A stretch of 64,000 nucleotides of DNA from Streptomyces alfalfae. Its GTDB lineage: Bacteria; Actinomycetota; Actinomycetes; Streptomycetales; Streptomycetaceae. A model generated the notes under the pieces. That model did not search any database. It was not told the DNA's origin and was given only the letters and a program-made list of their open reading frames with translations. The stretch is from contig NZ_QEXM01000046.1 in assembly GCF_004127445.1 (NCBI RefSeq), positions 62,001 through 126,000 of the forward strand, read 5' to 3'. Below are positions 50,224 to 58,753 of this stretch, one piece after another. The position numbers and the translations under genes are program-made. How positions within the stretch are numbered: position 1 is the stretch's first letter; every line of letters begins with the position of its first letter.

Positions 50224-51353
50224 CAGGCGACCACCTCGCCCTTGCCGGAGGGCTCGCCGGGGGCTTCGGCGGCGGCCTCGACGGGGGCGCCGGTGCCCGC
50301 GACCACGGCGAGCAGCCCCGCGTGGTCGACCACGCCGAGGCAGCGCTTGCCGTCCATCACGCGCACCGGGAAGCCCGAGCGTGCGACGGCCTCGATGGCC
50401 TCGGAGACCTTGGCGTGGGGCGGGAGGGCCGCGCCGCGGCTCTCCTCCTCGGAGCCGGCGGGGCGCATGGCGCTGCGCACGCTCATGACGTCGGCGCGGG
50501 CCACGTCGCGCACGAAGTCGCGGACGTAGTCGTCGGCCGGGGAGCCGACGATCTCCTCGGGCGTGCCGAGCTGGACCACGCGGCCGTCGCGCATCAGGGC
50601 GATGCGGTCACCGAGCTTGAGCGCCTCGCTGAGGTCGTGGGTGATGAAGACCATGGTGCGGCCCTCTTCGCGGTGCAGGCGGACGACCTCTTCCTGCATG
50701 TCGCGGCGGATCAGCGGGTCGAGGGCGCTGAACGGCTCGTCGAAGAGCAGGACTTCCGGGTCGACGGCGAGGGCGCGGGCCAGGCCCACGCGCTGCTGCT
50801 GGCCGCCGGAGAGCTGGCCGGGCTTGCGCTGTTCGAGGCCGTCGAGACCGACCTTGGCGATGACCTGGAGGGCCTTCTCGCGCCGCTCGGCCTTGCCGAC
50901 GCCCTGGATCTCCAGGCCGTAGGCGACGTTGTCGAGGACGGAGCGGTGCGGCAGGAGGCCGAAGTGCTGGAAGACCATGGCGGCGCGGCGGCGACGCAGT
51001 TCGCGCAGGCGCGCCTTGTCCATGGCGAGGACGTCCTCGCCGTCGATGGCGAGGCGTCCCGACGTGGGCTCGATGAGCCGGGTCAGGCAGCGTACGAGTG
51101 TCGACTTGCCCGAGCCGGAGAGGCCCATGACGACGAAGACCTCACCCTTGTTGACCTCGAAGGACACATCGCGCACGGCCGCGGTGCAACCGGTGCGTTC
51201 GCGCAGTTCGGCGGGGCTGAGGTCGTGGAGAGCGGTGTCGTCGGGTATGCGCTCCGCCTTCGGGCCGAAGACCTTCCAGAGGTTCTCGACGGCGAAGACG
51301 GGCCCCTCGGGGGCCACCGTCTCGTCCTTGGTCGTCACGAGGGCCTCGCTCAT
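50223..51353 (-). CDS. opuAA: Glycine betaine ABC transporter ATP-binding protein
   Basis: The 376-residue ATPase has Walker A (GLSGSGKST), signature (LSGGQQQRVGLARALA), Walker B (VLLFDEPFSALD) and the switch His (VFITHDLSEAL). A C-terminal CBS-like part (RSGFPVRVMDGKRCLGVVD) may sense ionic strength, as in OpuAA. It overlaps betA and the permease by ATGA on each side and drives import. Confidence 0.93.
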   Translation of the reverse strand: MSEALVTTKDETVAPEGPVFAVENLWKVFGPKAERIPDDTALHDLSPAELRERTGCTAAVRDVSFEVNKGEVFVVMGLSGSGKSTLVRCLTRLIEPTSGRLAIDGEDVLAMDKARLRELRRRRAAMVFQHFGLLPHRSVLDNVAYGLEIQGVGKAERREKALQVIAKVGLDGLEQRKPGQLSGGQQQRVGLARALAVDPEVLLFDEPFSALDPLIRRDMQEEVVRLHREEGRTMVFITHDLSEALKLGDRIALMRDGRVVQLGTPEEIVGSPADDYVRDFVRDVARADVMSVRSAMRPAGSEEESRGAALPPHAKVSEAIEAVARSGFPVRVMDGKRCLGVVDHAGLLAVVAGTGAPVEAAAEAPGEPSGKGEVVA

Positions 51354-52927
51354 CGGCCGTCACCACCCAGCATCTCGGCACATTTCTCCCCGACCATGAG
51401 CACTCCGATCATCGGGTTCACGGCGGGCATCGTCGGGAAGACGGATGCGTCCGCGATACGGATTCCGTGCATGCCCCGGATTCTCAGTTCCGGGTCCACC
51501 ACGGCGAGTTCATCAGTGGAAGCGCCCATTCGGCAGGTTCCGGCCGGGTGGTAGACCGTGTGCGCGGCCTTGCGGACCAGTTCGCTGATCTCGGCGTCGT
51601 CGGTGACGCCGGGGCCGGGGAAGACCTCGCGCTTGAGCCACTTCTTGAACGGCTCGGCCTTCGCGACCTCGCGGGCGAGCTTGATGCCGTCGACGAGGGT
51701 CCGCCCGTCGTAGTCGTCCTCGTCCTCGAAGTACCGGAAGTCGAGGGCGGGCTTGACCTCGGGGTCGGCCGACGTCAGGTAGAGGCGGCCGCGGGCGCGG
51801 GACTTGGGGATGTTCGGGGTCATCGACACGCCGTGCTCGGGGCGTTCGTAGCCCAGGCGCTCCGGGTTGTCCGTGAAGGGGATCTGGTAGAAGTGGAACA
51901 TCAGGTCCGGGCCCTTGTGGTCCGGGTCCCGCTTCACGAACAGGCCCGCGTCGGAGTCCATCGCGGAGTTGCCGGGGATCGGCCCGTTCGTCTCCCAGAC
52001 GATGACCGACTCCGGGTGGTCGATGAGGTTCTCGCCGACGCCGGGCAGGTCGTGGACGACCGGGATGCCGAGCGCGTCGAGGTCCTTCTTCGGGCCGATG
52101 CCGGAGTGCATGAGCAGCCGGGGCGTGTCGACGGCTCCGGCGCAGACCACCACCTCGCGGCGGGCGGTGAGCAGCTTCGCCGCGCCGTCCTCGGTGCGGA
52201 TGTGGACACCCCGGGCGGTCTTGCCGTCCAGCTCCAGCTTGGTGGCCCAGGTCTCCAGGAACAGGTGGAGGTTCGGCCGGTCGCCCGCCTCCATGTGGGG
52301 GTGGAGGTAGGCGACCGAGGCGGAGGAGCGCTTGTTGTTCTCCGGGTGGTACGCCAGGTCGAAGAAGCCGACGCCCTCGTCGAAGGGCTTGTCGTTGAAG
52401 CCGACGACCTCGGGGACGCCGAGGGCGGTCTTCGCCGCCTCGACCCAGTCGGTGGCGATCTGGTTCTGGTCCTTCTTGGCGACGCGCACGATGTTGTTGC
52501 GCAGCTTGCCGAAGTAGGGGTCCATCGCCTTGGCGTTCCAGCCGGCGGCCCCGGCCTCCTCCCACTCGTCCCAGTCGGACGGCAGCGGCTTGAAGGAGAT
52601 CAGGGTGTTGTGCGACGAGCACCCGCCGAGCACCTTGGCACGGCTGTGCAGGATGTGGGAGTTGCCGCGCGGCTGCTCCGTGGTCGTGTAGCCGTAGTCG
52701 AGGTCGCCGCCGAGCAGACCGAGCCAGCGGCGGAGCGTGAGGACGTCCTCACGGTCGATGTCGCTGGGTCCGCCCTCGATGACGGCGACGGTGACGCCGG
52801 GATCCTCGGTGAGCCGGGAGGCGATCACCGATCCCGCGGTGCCGCCGCCGACGATGACGTAGTCGTACTCGGCCTCGGCCTCGGCCTCGGCGCCGGACTC
52901 GGCCACTGCCTGGGGGGTTTCAGCCAT
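51350..52927 (-). CDS. betA: GMC oxidoreductase, choline dehydrogenase-like
   Basis: The 525-residue FAD enzyme oxidises choline to betaine aldehyde. It has the FAD fold YVIVGGGTAGSVIASRLTE, the GMC signatures GGCSSHNTLISF and GAVDTPRLLMHSGIGP, and the C-terminal catalytic part VYHPAGTCRMG and VNPMIGVLMVGEKCAEML. ATG 52927 starts with a (Glu-Ala)4 run, encoded by GCC/TCG hexamers. It follows betB by 65 bp and is coupled to the ABC transporter ATPase. Confidence 0.88.
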   Translation of the reverse strand: MAETPQAVAESGAEAEAEAEYDYVIVGGGTAGSVIASRLTEDPGVTVAVIEGGPSDIDREDVLTLRRWLGLLGGDLDYGYTTTEQPRGNSHILHSRAKVLGGCSSHNTLISFKPLPSDWDEWEEAGAAGWNAKAMDPYFGKLRNNIVRVAKKDQNQIATDWVEAAKTALGVPEVVGFNDKPFDEGVGFFDLAYHPENNKRSSASVAYLHPHMEAGDRPNLHLFLETWATKLELDGKTARGVHIRTEDGAAKLLTARREVVVCAGAVDTPRLLMHSGIGPKKDLDALGIPVVHDLPGVGENLIDHPESVIVWETNGPIPGNSAMDSDAGLFVKRDPDHKGPDLMFHFYQIPFTDNPERLGYERPEHGVSMTPNIPKSRARGRLYLTSADPEVKPALDFRYFEDEDDYDGRTLVDGIKLAREVAKAEPFKKWLKREVFPGPGVTDDAEISELVRKAAHTVYHPAGTCRMGASTDELAVVDPELRIRGMHGIRIADASVFPTMPAVNPMIGVLMVGEKCAEMLGGDGR

Positions 52928-52992
52928 GGGGGTAGCTACTCCTCTTCCTGCGAGGTGGTGCAAGGTGCTTGCGCGTAAGGGGTGGACGGGCG

Positions 52993-54495
52993 TCAGCCCG
53001 CGAACCAGCGCACCGGGCGCGGTGCCAGGTTCTGGTAGACGTGCTTGGACTCGCGGTACTCGGCGAGACCGGCGGGGCCGAGCTCGCGCCCGACGCCGCT
53101 CTTGCCGAAGCCGCCCCACTCCGCCTGCGGCAGGTAGGGGTGGAAGTCGTTGATCCAGATGGTGCCGTGGCGCATCCGGCGGGCCATGCGGCTCGCGCGG
53201 CCCTGGTCGCTGGTCCACACGGCGCCCGCGAGACCGTACTCGGTGTCGTTGGCGAGGGCCACGGCCTCGTCCTCGGTGCGGAAGGTCTCGACGGTCAGGA
53301 CGGGCCCGAAGACCTCTTCGCGGACGGCCTTCATCTCGCGGTGGCACTGGTCGAGCACGGTCGGCTCGTAGAAGTAGCCCTCGGCGGGCCGCACTTCGCT
53401 CGGCTCGGGGCGCTTGCCGCCGGAGCGGAGCACCGCGCCCTCCTCCAGCGCGGAGGCCACGTACATCTCGGTCTTCTCGCGCTGCTGCGCCGAGACGAGC
53501 GGGCCGCACTCGACGCCGTCCTCGGTGCCGCGGCCGAGCTTGATCTTCGCGGCCCTGCGGGCGAGTTCGGCCACGAAGCGCTCGCGGACGGACTCCTCGA
53601 TGATGAGGCGGCCGCCGGCGGAGCAGACCTGCCCGCTGTGGATGAAGGCGGCGTTCAGCGCCTGGTCGACGGCGGTGTCGAAGCCGTCGTCGGTGGCGCA
53701 GGCGTCGGCGAAGACGACGTTGGGGTTCTTGCCGCCGAGTTCCAGGGCGACCTTCTTCACGCCGAGGGCGGCGGCCTGGGCGACCTTGGTGCCGGAGACG
53801 AGGCCGCCGGTGAAGGAGACCAGGTCGACGTCGGGGTGGTCGGCGAGGCGGGCGCCGACGGTGTGGCCGGGGCCGGTCACGATGTTGGCGACGCCGGCGG
53901 GCAGGCCGGCCTCGACGAGCAGCTCGATGAGCGCGACGGTCGTCAGCGGCGTGATCTCGCTCGGCTTGATGACGAACGTGTTGCCCGCGGCGAGCGCGGG
54001 CGCGATCTTCCAGCTGGCCTGGAGCAGCGGGTAGTTCCAGGGCGTGATCATCGAGCAGACGCCGACGGGCTCGTGCACGACGACGCTGTGGATCTCGTCG
54101 GAGCCCGCGTCCACGACGCGTCCGGCGCCCTCGCCGATCACCAGGTCGGCGAAGTACCGGAAGGCGTCGGCGACGCAGTCGACGTCGACGCGGCCCTCTT
54201 CGAGGGTCTTGCCCGCGTCCCGGCTCTCCAGGAGGCCGATCTTCTCGCGGTCGCGTACGAGGAGGTCGGCGACCCGGCGCAGCAGCGCGGCGCGCTCGGC
54301 GACGGGGGTGGCCGGCCACGGCCCGTCGTCGAAGGCGGCGCGTGCGGCGGCGATGGCCGCGTCGGCGTCCTCGGAGCCGCCCTCGGCGATCAGCGCGAAC
54401 GGCTGGGCATCCGCCGGGTCGAGGATCTCGCGAGTGGCGCCGGAGGCGGCGCTCAGCCACTCTCCGCCCACATGGATGGTCTGTTGTGCGGACAC
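52993..54495 (-). CDS. betB: Betaine aldehyde dehydrogenase-like enzyme
   Basis: The 500-residue NAD(P)-dependent aldehyde dehydrogenase has the cofactor site TPWNYPLLQASWKIAPALAAG, the catalytic Glu in ELGGKNPNVVF and the catalytic Cys in SGQVCSAGGRL. GTG 54495 is used because a purine-rich GGAAGG precedes it; a TTG at 54522 is less likely. It converts betaine aldehyde to glycine betaine. It is the first gene of the operon, whose promoter must lie in the 149-bp region 54496-54644. Confidence 0.9.
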   Translation of the reverse strand: MSAQQTIHVGGEWLSAASGATREILDPADAQPFALIAEGGSEDADAAIAAARAAFDDGPWPATPVAERAALLRRVADLLVRDREKIGLLESRDAGKTLEEGRVDVDCVADAFRYFADLVIGEGAGRVVDAGSDEIHSVVVHEPVGVCSMITPWNYPLLQASWKIAPALAAGNTFVIKPSEITPLTTVALIELLVEAGLPAGVANIVTGPGHTVGARLADHPDVDLVSFTGGLVSGTKVAQAAALGVKKVALELGGKNPNVVFADACATDDGFDTAVDQALNAAFIHSGQVCSAGGRLIIEESVRERFVAELARRAAKIKLGRGTEDGVECGPLVSAQQREKTEMYVASALEEGAVLRSGGKRPEPSEVRPAEGYFYEPTVLDQCHREMKAVREEVFGPVLTVETFRTEDEAVALANDTEYGLAGAVWTSDQGRASRMARRMRHGTIWINDFHPYLPQAEWGGFGKSGVGRELGPAGLAEYRESKHVYQNLAPRPVRWFAG

Positions 54496-54644
54496 GTCCC
54501 GTATGCCTTCCGTTCCTGTCAAATGCCCCGCTAGTCACTCGCGGGAGCCGGGAGCACCTTCCCAACGGGCGGGAAAGCATGCCTGGCCTGGCCGAAAGTG
54601 CGCTGTGTCACTGAGCGCGGGGACAGGAAGGGCGGAACGTGCCG

Positions 54645-55238
54645 CTATGGCCGGGGCGGCCGGGCGTCGGCGGCCTCCGCGGCGCCGCCGAGGTCGCCGA
54701 GGTCATCGAGTCCGTCGACGCCCTCGTCGAAGTGCGGCTCGTCGCGTACGGAGAGGCCGGCCACCCAGAGCGGCATCAACCAGTGGACGACGAAGACGGA
54801 GAACAGGACCGGGAAGAGGTACCCCTCGGTGTCCGCGCCCTTCAGGGTGAGCGCGCCCGCCCCGACGGCCACCGCGAGGAGCAGCCACAGCATCACGCTC
54901 CGGGACCGGGCCGCCACCTGGACGCGCTCCGCGCGCTGGCGCTCGTCCAGCGCGCGGACCCGCAGTTCGAGCAGGCCGCGGGTGGAGCTGTTGATGACGC
55001 CGGTCGCGACGCACCAGGGCAGCAGCAGGCCGAGCATCGCGAACGTGGCCCAGCGCTGCTCGCCCACGACGGAGAACAGCCAGGCGGCGACGGCCACGGC
55101 CGTCAGCGCGACGTGGCCCACCACCACGGCGCGCCTGCGGGCGGCGGTGGCGTGGAGGGCGTCGCCCTCGCGGCGGTTCATCAGCCGGTACATCCGCCGG
55201 TCATAGCTGGTCAGGGGGCGTTCGTCGGCCGCCGTCAT
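54645..55238 (-). CDS. Four-helix membrane protein paired with an XRE regulator
   Basis: The 197-residue protein has four membrane helices (VVVGHVALTAVAVAAWLFSV, WATFAMLGLLLPWCVATGV, SVMLWLLLAVAVGAGALT, LFPVLFSVFVVHWLMPLW) and an acidic C-terminus (DEGVDGLDDLGDLGG). Its ATG overlaps the XRE gene stop (TGATG). Such helix-turn-helix plus membrane protein pairs are common in Actinobacteria and Firmicutes; their function is largely unknown. Confidence 0.7.
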   Translation of the reverse strand: MTAADERPLTSYDRRMYRLMNRREGDALHATAARRRAVVVGHVALTAVAVAAWLFSVVGEQRWATFAMLGLLLPWCVATGVINSSTRGLLELRVRALDERQRAERVQVAARSRSVMLWLLLAVAVGAGALTLKGADTEGYLFPVLFSVFVVHWLMPLWVAGLSVRDEPHFDEGVDGLDDLGDLGGAAEAADARPPRP

Positions 55239-55483
55239 CACTGGTTCCTCCCGTAGACCTGATCCGTGAGCGGCCGGAACGGTTCGAGGGAGAACAGCGC
55301 CTCGACCGGCAGCTCGAAGAACTTCGCGACCTTGAGTGCGAGGTCGAGGCTCGGGTTGTACTGCCCCCGCTCGATGTAGCCGATGGTCTGGTAGTGGACA
55401 CCCACCGCCTCGGCCAGGCGCTGGCGCGACACCTTCCGCTCGGCGCGCACCATCGCCAACCTGTTGTGCACGTGCTCGCTCAT
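55238..55483 (-). CDS. XRE family helix-turn-helix regulator
   Basis: The 81-residue protein is nearly all HTH (QRLAEAVGVHYQTIGYIERG, then PSLDLALKVAKFFELPVEALF). It resembles YozG/SinR-like regulators that use neighbouring membrane proteins as partners. AT-rich DNA at 55484-55510 (with AGTACT) carries its promoter, apparently with little space for a leader. It probably autoregulates. Confidence 0.85.
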   Translation of the reverse strand: MSEHVHNRLAMVRAERKVSRQRLAEAVGVHYQTIGYIERGQYNPSLDLALKVAKFFELPVEALFSLEPFRPLTDQVYGRNQ

Positions 55484-55542
55484 GTATAAGAAGTACTACA
55501 TTCAAGAGCAGGTGAGCAATAGGCGACAGGCGACAGAGGAAG

Positions 55543-56340
55543 CTACGTCCCCGGGGTCGGGCACTCCTGGAACGGCGGGCAGAACCGGGTCAGGGCCGTC
55601 GTGAGGAGTTCCTCCTCGTCGGCCCTGCCGTCGGCCTCGGCGCCGTAGGCCGCCACCGCGTACAGCCGGCCGTCGAAGGCCTCGAAGCGCTGGTCGATGA
55701 CGTGCCAGATGCCGATCTCCCGCTCCCCGGGAATCCGGTCGGTGAGGTGTTCGAGGCGGGCGGCGGGCAGTCCGTCGCGTTCGAGACGCCCGAAGGAGAT
55801 CTGCTCGTACCCCTCGGCCTTCCGCACGGACGAGACCTTCAGGTACTCCCGCAGCGAGTCGTATGGTGTCGCCTCGCCGACCTGGTACACCTGCAACCGC
55901 CTGGCCCCGTCGGGGCTGCGGTAGTTGACCACGTCGTGGCCCTCGTCGGGGGAGATCTGCTCACGCTCCCAGCCGCGCGGCACGGCGAGCCGGTAGCCCT
56001 GGAGGTCGGTCACCTCCTCGTAGTCGGCGGGCAGCGCGCCCGTCGGGGAGGGGGACGCGGTGGAGCCGGCGCCCCCGCCCTCTTCCCGCGACGGCCCCCA
56101 CTCCCCCCGGTACGCCACGGGCCCCGGCTCGTCCTTCCAGCCGAGCGCCCAGACGCCGAAGGCGAGGGAGCAGGCCGCGAGGACGGCCAGGACGCCGTGC
56201 AGCGCCGTGCGCTGGCGGGCGGCGTCCCGCTCGTGGAGCCCGGCGATCCGCCGCTCCTCCTCGGTGTCCTGCCACTCCTGGCGGACGGGGTCGAAGGCGC
56301 GCGCGGGGCCGTCGGCGCGCACCGGTTCGCGGGACCGCAC
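55543..56340 (-). CDS. Single-pass membrane protein with extracytoplasmic domain
   Basis: The 265-residue protein has an Arg/Glu-rich cytoplasmic part (1-45), one helix (LHGVLAVLAACSLAFGVWAL) and an outer domain beginning with a Gly/Ser/Pro linker. The domain has LQGYRLAVPRGWEREQ, NYRSPDGARRLQVYQVGE and a final Cys pair (RFCPPFQEC), a layout seen in the sensor tails of some actinomycete Ser/Thr kinases. It follows the motif-carrying gene by 3 bp and closes the three-gene operon. Its partner role is inferred. Confidence 0.65.
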   Translation of the reverse strand: MRSREPVRADGPARAFDPVRQEWQDTEEERRIAGLHERDAARQRTALHGVLAVLAACSLAFGVWALGWKDEPGPVAYRGEWGPSREEGGGAGSTASPSPTGALPADYEEVTDLQGYRLAVPRGWEREQISPDEGHDVVNYRSPDGARRLQVYQVGEATPYDSLREYLKVSSVRKAEGYEQISFGRLERDGLPAARLEHLTDRIPGEREIGIWHVIDQRFEAFDGRLYAVAAYGAEADGRADEEELLTTALTRFCPPFQECPTPGT

Positions 56341-56343
56341 CGC

Positions 56344-56715
56344 TCAGCCCGGGATCTGGGCGATCGCCTGCAGCACGGCGGTCACCGACGCGGCCGTCGC
56401 GGTGGCGGCGCCGTACCGCTCAAGGAGGGTGCGCAGCCTCGTGAGCGGACCGCTGCTGCCGGTGCGGCCGATCTCCCGCTCGACCGCGACGAGTTCGGCG
56501 TCCAGCTCCTCGTCCTCGGGCGTGTGCCCCTCGGCCCCGTCCAGCTCGCCGCGCAGGGTGCGCACCGCGCCGAGCAGCCGCTCGTACCCCTGTCCCGGCA
56601 CGATCGTGACGTTGGTGGAATCGGCCCTGCCGTGGTCCCCGAAGGCCTGGGAGCCCCCGCTGATCGAGCCGATCTGCACGTGCGCCCCGCCGCCGGTGCC
56701 CGTCTCCGCGCTCAT
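56344..56715 (-). CDS. Small protein with N-terminal RHIM-like motif
   Basis: The 123-residue protein opens with a Gly-rich stretch followed by VQIGSISGGSQAFGDHGRAD (residues 13-32). It contains the I/V-Q-I/V-G core of amyloid-forming RHIM-type motifs and is 12/20 identical to a segment at the C-terminus of the preceding gene. A VTIVPG strand and a two-helix region (GYERLLGAVRTLRGELDG, LDAELVAVEREIGR, LRTLLERYG) follow. It overlaps the preceding gene by ATGA. It is probably an adaptor or receptor that assembles with that membrane protein through the shared motif. Confidence 0.65.
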   Translation of the reverse strand: MSAETGTGGGAHVQIGSISGGSQAFGDHGRADSTNVTIVPGQGYERLLGAVRTLRGELDGAEGHTPEDEELDAELVAVEREIGRTGSSGPLTRLRTLLERYGAATATAASVTAVLQAIAQIPG

Positions 56716-58586
56716 GCCGTGCTCCTCTCGTGGTGCGCGGCCCGGCCGTGGGCGCCGGTGGCGAGGGCGCCGCCGGACATCTCCCCGATGTAGACCCCGC
56801 TGTTGGTGATCTGCGTGATGTGCTGCTCCAGGCGGTCCGTGCGGTATCCGCCGAGGCGCAGCGCCTCGCGGACGCCCTCGCCGATGCGGTCCTGGAGGGT
56901 CTTCGTGTAGCGGGCCACGTCCATCTCCTGGAGGAGGGAGAGGCTGTCGGTGGCGGCCAGTTCGCGCAGCGAGACGTCCGGGGCGTCGGACGGCACGCCG
57001 TCGGGCAGCGCGGGCCAGAGCGCCGAGCAGCGCCGCCGCAGCGCGCGCAGGGCGTCCGCGGCGCGCGGCCCGAGCCACCTGGGGGCGGCCTCGTCGTCGT
57101 CGGCCAGCCAGAACCGGAGCGAGGCGCCGAGGGACGGCAGCGTGCGCAGCGCGGCCACGCCGATCGCGAGGCCGGCGGTGGGGGCGTCGACGCAGGCGCG
57201 CAGGGCGTCGCGCAGCGGGCCCTCCGGTTCGCCCGCGACGATGCGGTCGACCGCGCGGTACTCCGGCACGATCGGCCCGAGCACGTGCGGCACCACTTCC
57301 AGGACCAGCATGCCGCCCTGCGTGTGCACCCCGACCAGCAGCGAGAGGACGACCTGCTCGTCCCAGGCGCCCACCCTGAGCCGCAGGAAGTGCCGCCGGG
57401 CCTCCCCGCCCTCGCCCGCCGCTTCGGCGATGTGCCGCCCGACCTGCGCGGGGGCGTAGACCGCCGCGGGCTCCTCACCGGGCCCGGCCTCCAGCGGCTC
57501 GTCGCGGCCGGGGCCCGCGGGGAGGCAGACGAACTCGGTGATCTCCAGGTCGCGCAGCCGGTCCCTGCTGCCGGTCGCGGCGGAGGTGCGCAGCTCCTGG
57601 AGGCGGGGCCGGATCATCTCGATGACGTCGCGCGCGGCGAGCGGCGCCCGCGGCGGCGCGCCCTGCCGGGGCACGCCGCCGCCCGGCTGCTCCTGTGGCT
57701 CCTCGCCGTCGCGGCGGCGCAGCTCAAGGACGACGGACCACGGTTTGCGGGGTGTGCCGGAGCCGATGAAGGGGCGGTTGGCGTCGTACAGGGTGAGCGG
57801 GGCCCGCTGCTCGCGGCGGACGCACTCGGCGATGCGCGCGTACCGGCGCGGCAGGCGTGACTGGGCGACCCCGTCGAAGTTCCGCCGGGCAAGCTCGGTG
57901 CGGAGCGTCCGCTTGGCGAGGTGCTGGTGGCGCCACACCACGGCCGCCATGAGGAGCGGGAAGACCACGGGGTAGGGGTTGTCGCCGATCCCGGCCAGCG
58001 CCTCGATCCCGTACGCGGCGGCCGTCGACCAGACGAACAGGTTCAGCAGGAGGGCGACGCGGCGCCGCAGCCAGGCGAGGACGGGCGGCAGCTGCGCCTC
58101 GCGGGGCGACCCGCCGTGCGTGGGGCGTCCGGAGACGGCCCTGGCCAGCCGGAGCAGCAGCACGACGACGGCGTACGAGACGGCCCAGCCGCCCGGTACC
58201 AGGGTGCCGAACCCGCCCCAGGGCCCGGAGTGCTCGCCATGGTCGGCGGGCTCGACGGCGAGCAGCGCGATGTCCCCGCCGGAGAGCCCTGCCTCGCCGC
58301 CCGCCCGGTCCGCCAGGGCGTCCCAGATCATCAGCGAGTCGGCGGCGAGGAACCCGGCCCAGGCGGCGAGCAGCAGCCACGCGGTGCGCACCTCGGCGCG
58401 GCGGGCGCGCAGCGCGTGGGCGAGCACCGGCAAAACGTCGGCGCCGAGGGCCGGGGCGACGGGGCGCTCGGCGTGTCCGACGAGTTCGTCGACGACGCGC
58501 CTGCCGAACGCGGGGTCGAGCCGGACACCGGCGCAGAGCAGCCGGGTGGCCTCGGTGTTCGCGTACTGCGGCAGGTCGTCGTGCAT
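56712..58586 (-). CDS. Four-helix membrane protein with C-terminal RHIM-like motif
   Basis: The 624-residue protein has four membrane helices near residues 68-88, 128-150, 177-195 and 204-219, and a large soluble region of about 400 residues. Its final part carries VYIGEMSGGALATGAHGRAA (residues 598-617), matching the N-terminal motif of the next gene. I do not recognise the central domain (SLLVGVHTQGGMLVLEVVPHVLGPIV, AIGVAALRTLPSLGASLRFWLADDD; broken after VVPH). It is first in a three-gene operon. The motif pair suggests a membrane-linked signalling or effector assembly. Confidence 0.6.
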   Translation of the reverse strand: MHDDLPQYANTEATRLLCAGVRLDPAFGRRVVDELVGHAERPVAPALGADVLPVLAHALRARRAEVRTAWLLLAAWAGFLAADSLMIWDALADRAGGEAGLSGGDIALLAVEPADHGEHSGPWGGFGTLVPGGWAVSYAVVVLLLRLARAVSGRPTHGGSPREAQLPPVLAWLRRRVALLLNLFVWSTAAAYGIEALAGIGDNPYPVVFPLLMAAVVWRHQHLAKRTLRTELARRNFDGVAQSRLPRRYARIAECVRREQRAPLTLYDANRPFIGSGTPRKPWSVVLELRRRDGEEPQEQPGGGVPRQGAPPRAPLAARDVIEMIRPRLQELRTSAATGSRDRLRDLEITEFVCLPAGPGRDEPLEAGPGEEPAAVYAPAQVGRHIAEAAGEGGEARRHFLRLRVGAWDEQVVLSLLVGVHTQGGMLVLEVVPHVLGPIVPEYRAVDRIVAGEPEGPLRDALRACVDAPTAGLAIGVAALRTLPSLGASLRFWLADDDEAAPRWLGPRAADALRALRRRCSALWPALPDGVPSDAPDVSLRELAATDSLSLLQEMDVARYTKTLQDRIGEGVREALRLGGYRTDRLEQHITQITNSGVYIGEMSGGALATGAHGRAAHHERSTA

Positions 58587-58677
58587 GAGCGCAAGCTAGG
58601 GGAGCGTGCGCGCCCCGGTGCGGAGAAGGACCTTCCGGTCCCCCGAACCGGTGAACAGCGGTGGTGCGGGGACGGCA

Positions 58678-58716
58678 CCGCCCCCGGTGGCCGCGGTGAG
58701 CGGCTGCCGGGGGCGG
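58678..58716 (-). terminator. Terminator after mdh
   Basis: CCGCCCCCGG (58678-58687) pairs with CCGGGGGCGG (58707-58716). Inside lies a second perfect stem, GCCGC (58690-58694) with GCGGC (58700-58704), with a symmetric TG/TG internal loop. It closes the mdh transcript and separates it from the three-gene operon. Confidence 0.75.
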
Positions 58717-58753
58717 GTTCGCCTCACGGGCGCGGGCGCCCGGGAGTCTCGTG

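Noticed and set aside
52870..52905. Hexamer repeat at the betA start as a mobile or regulatory repeat
   Set aside because: It is an in-frame Glu-Ala run within the coding sequence; nothing else marks it as regulatory.
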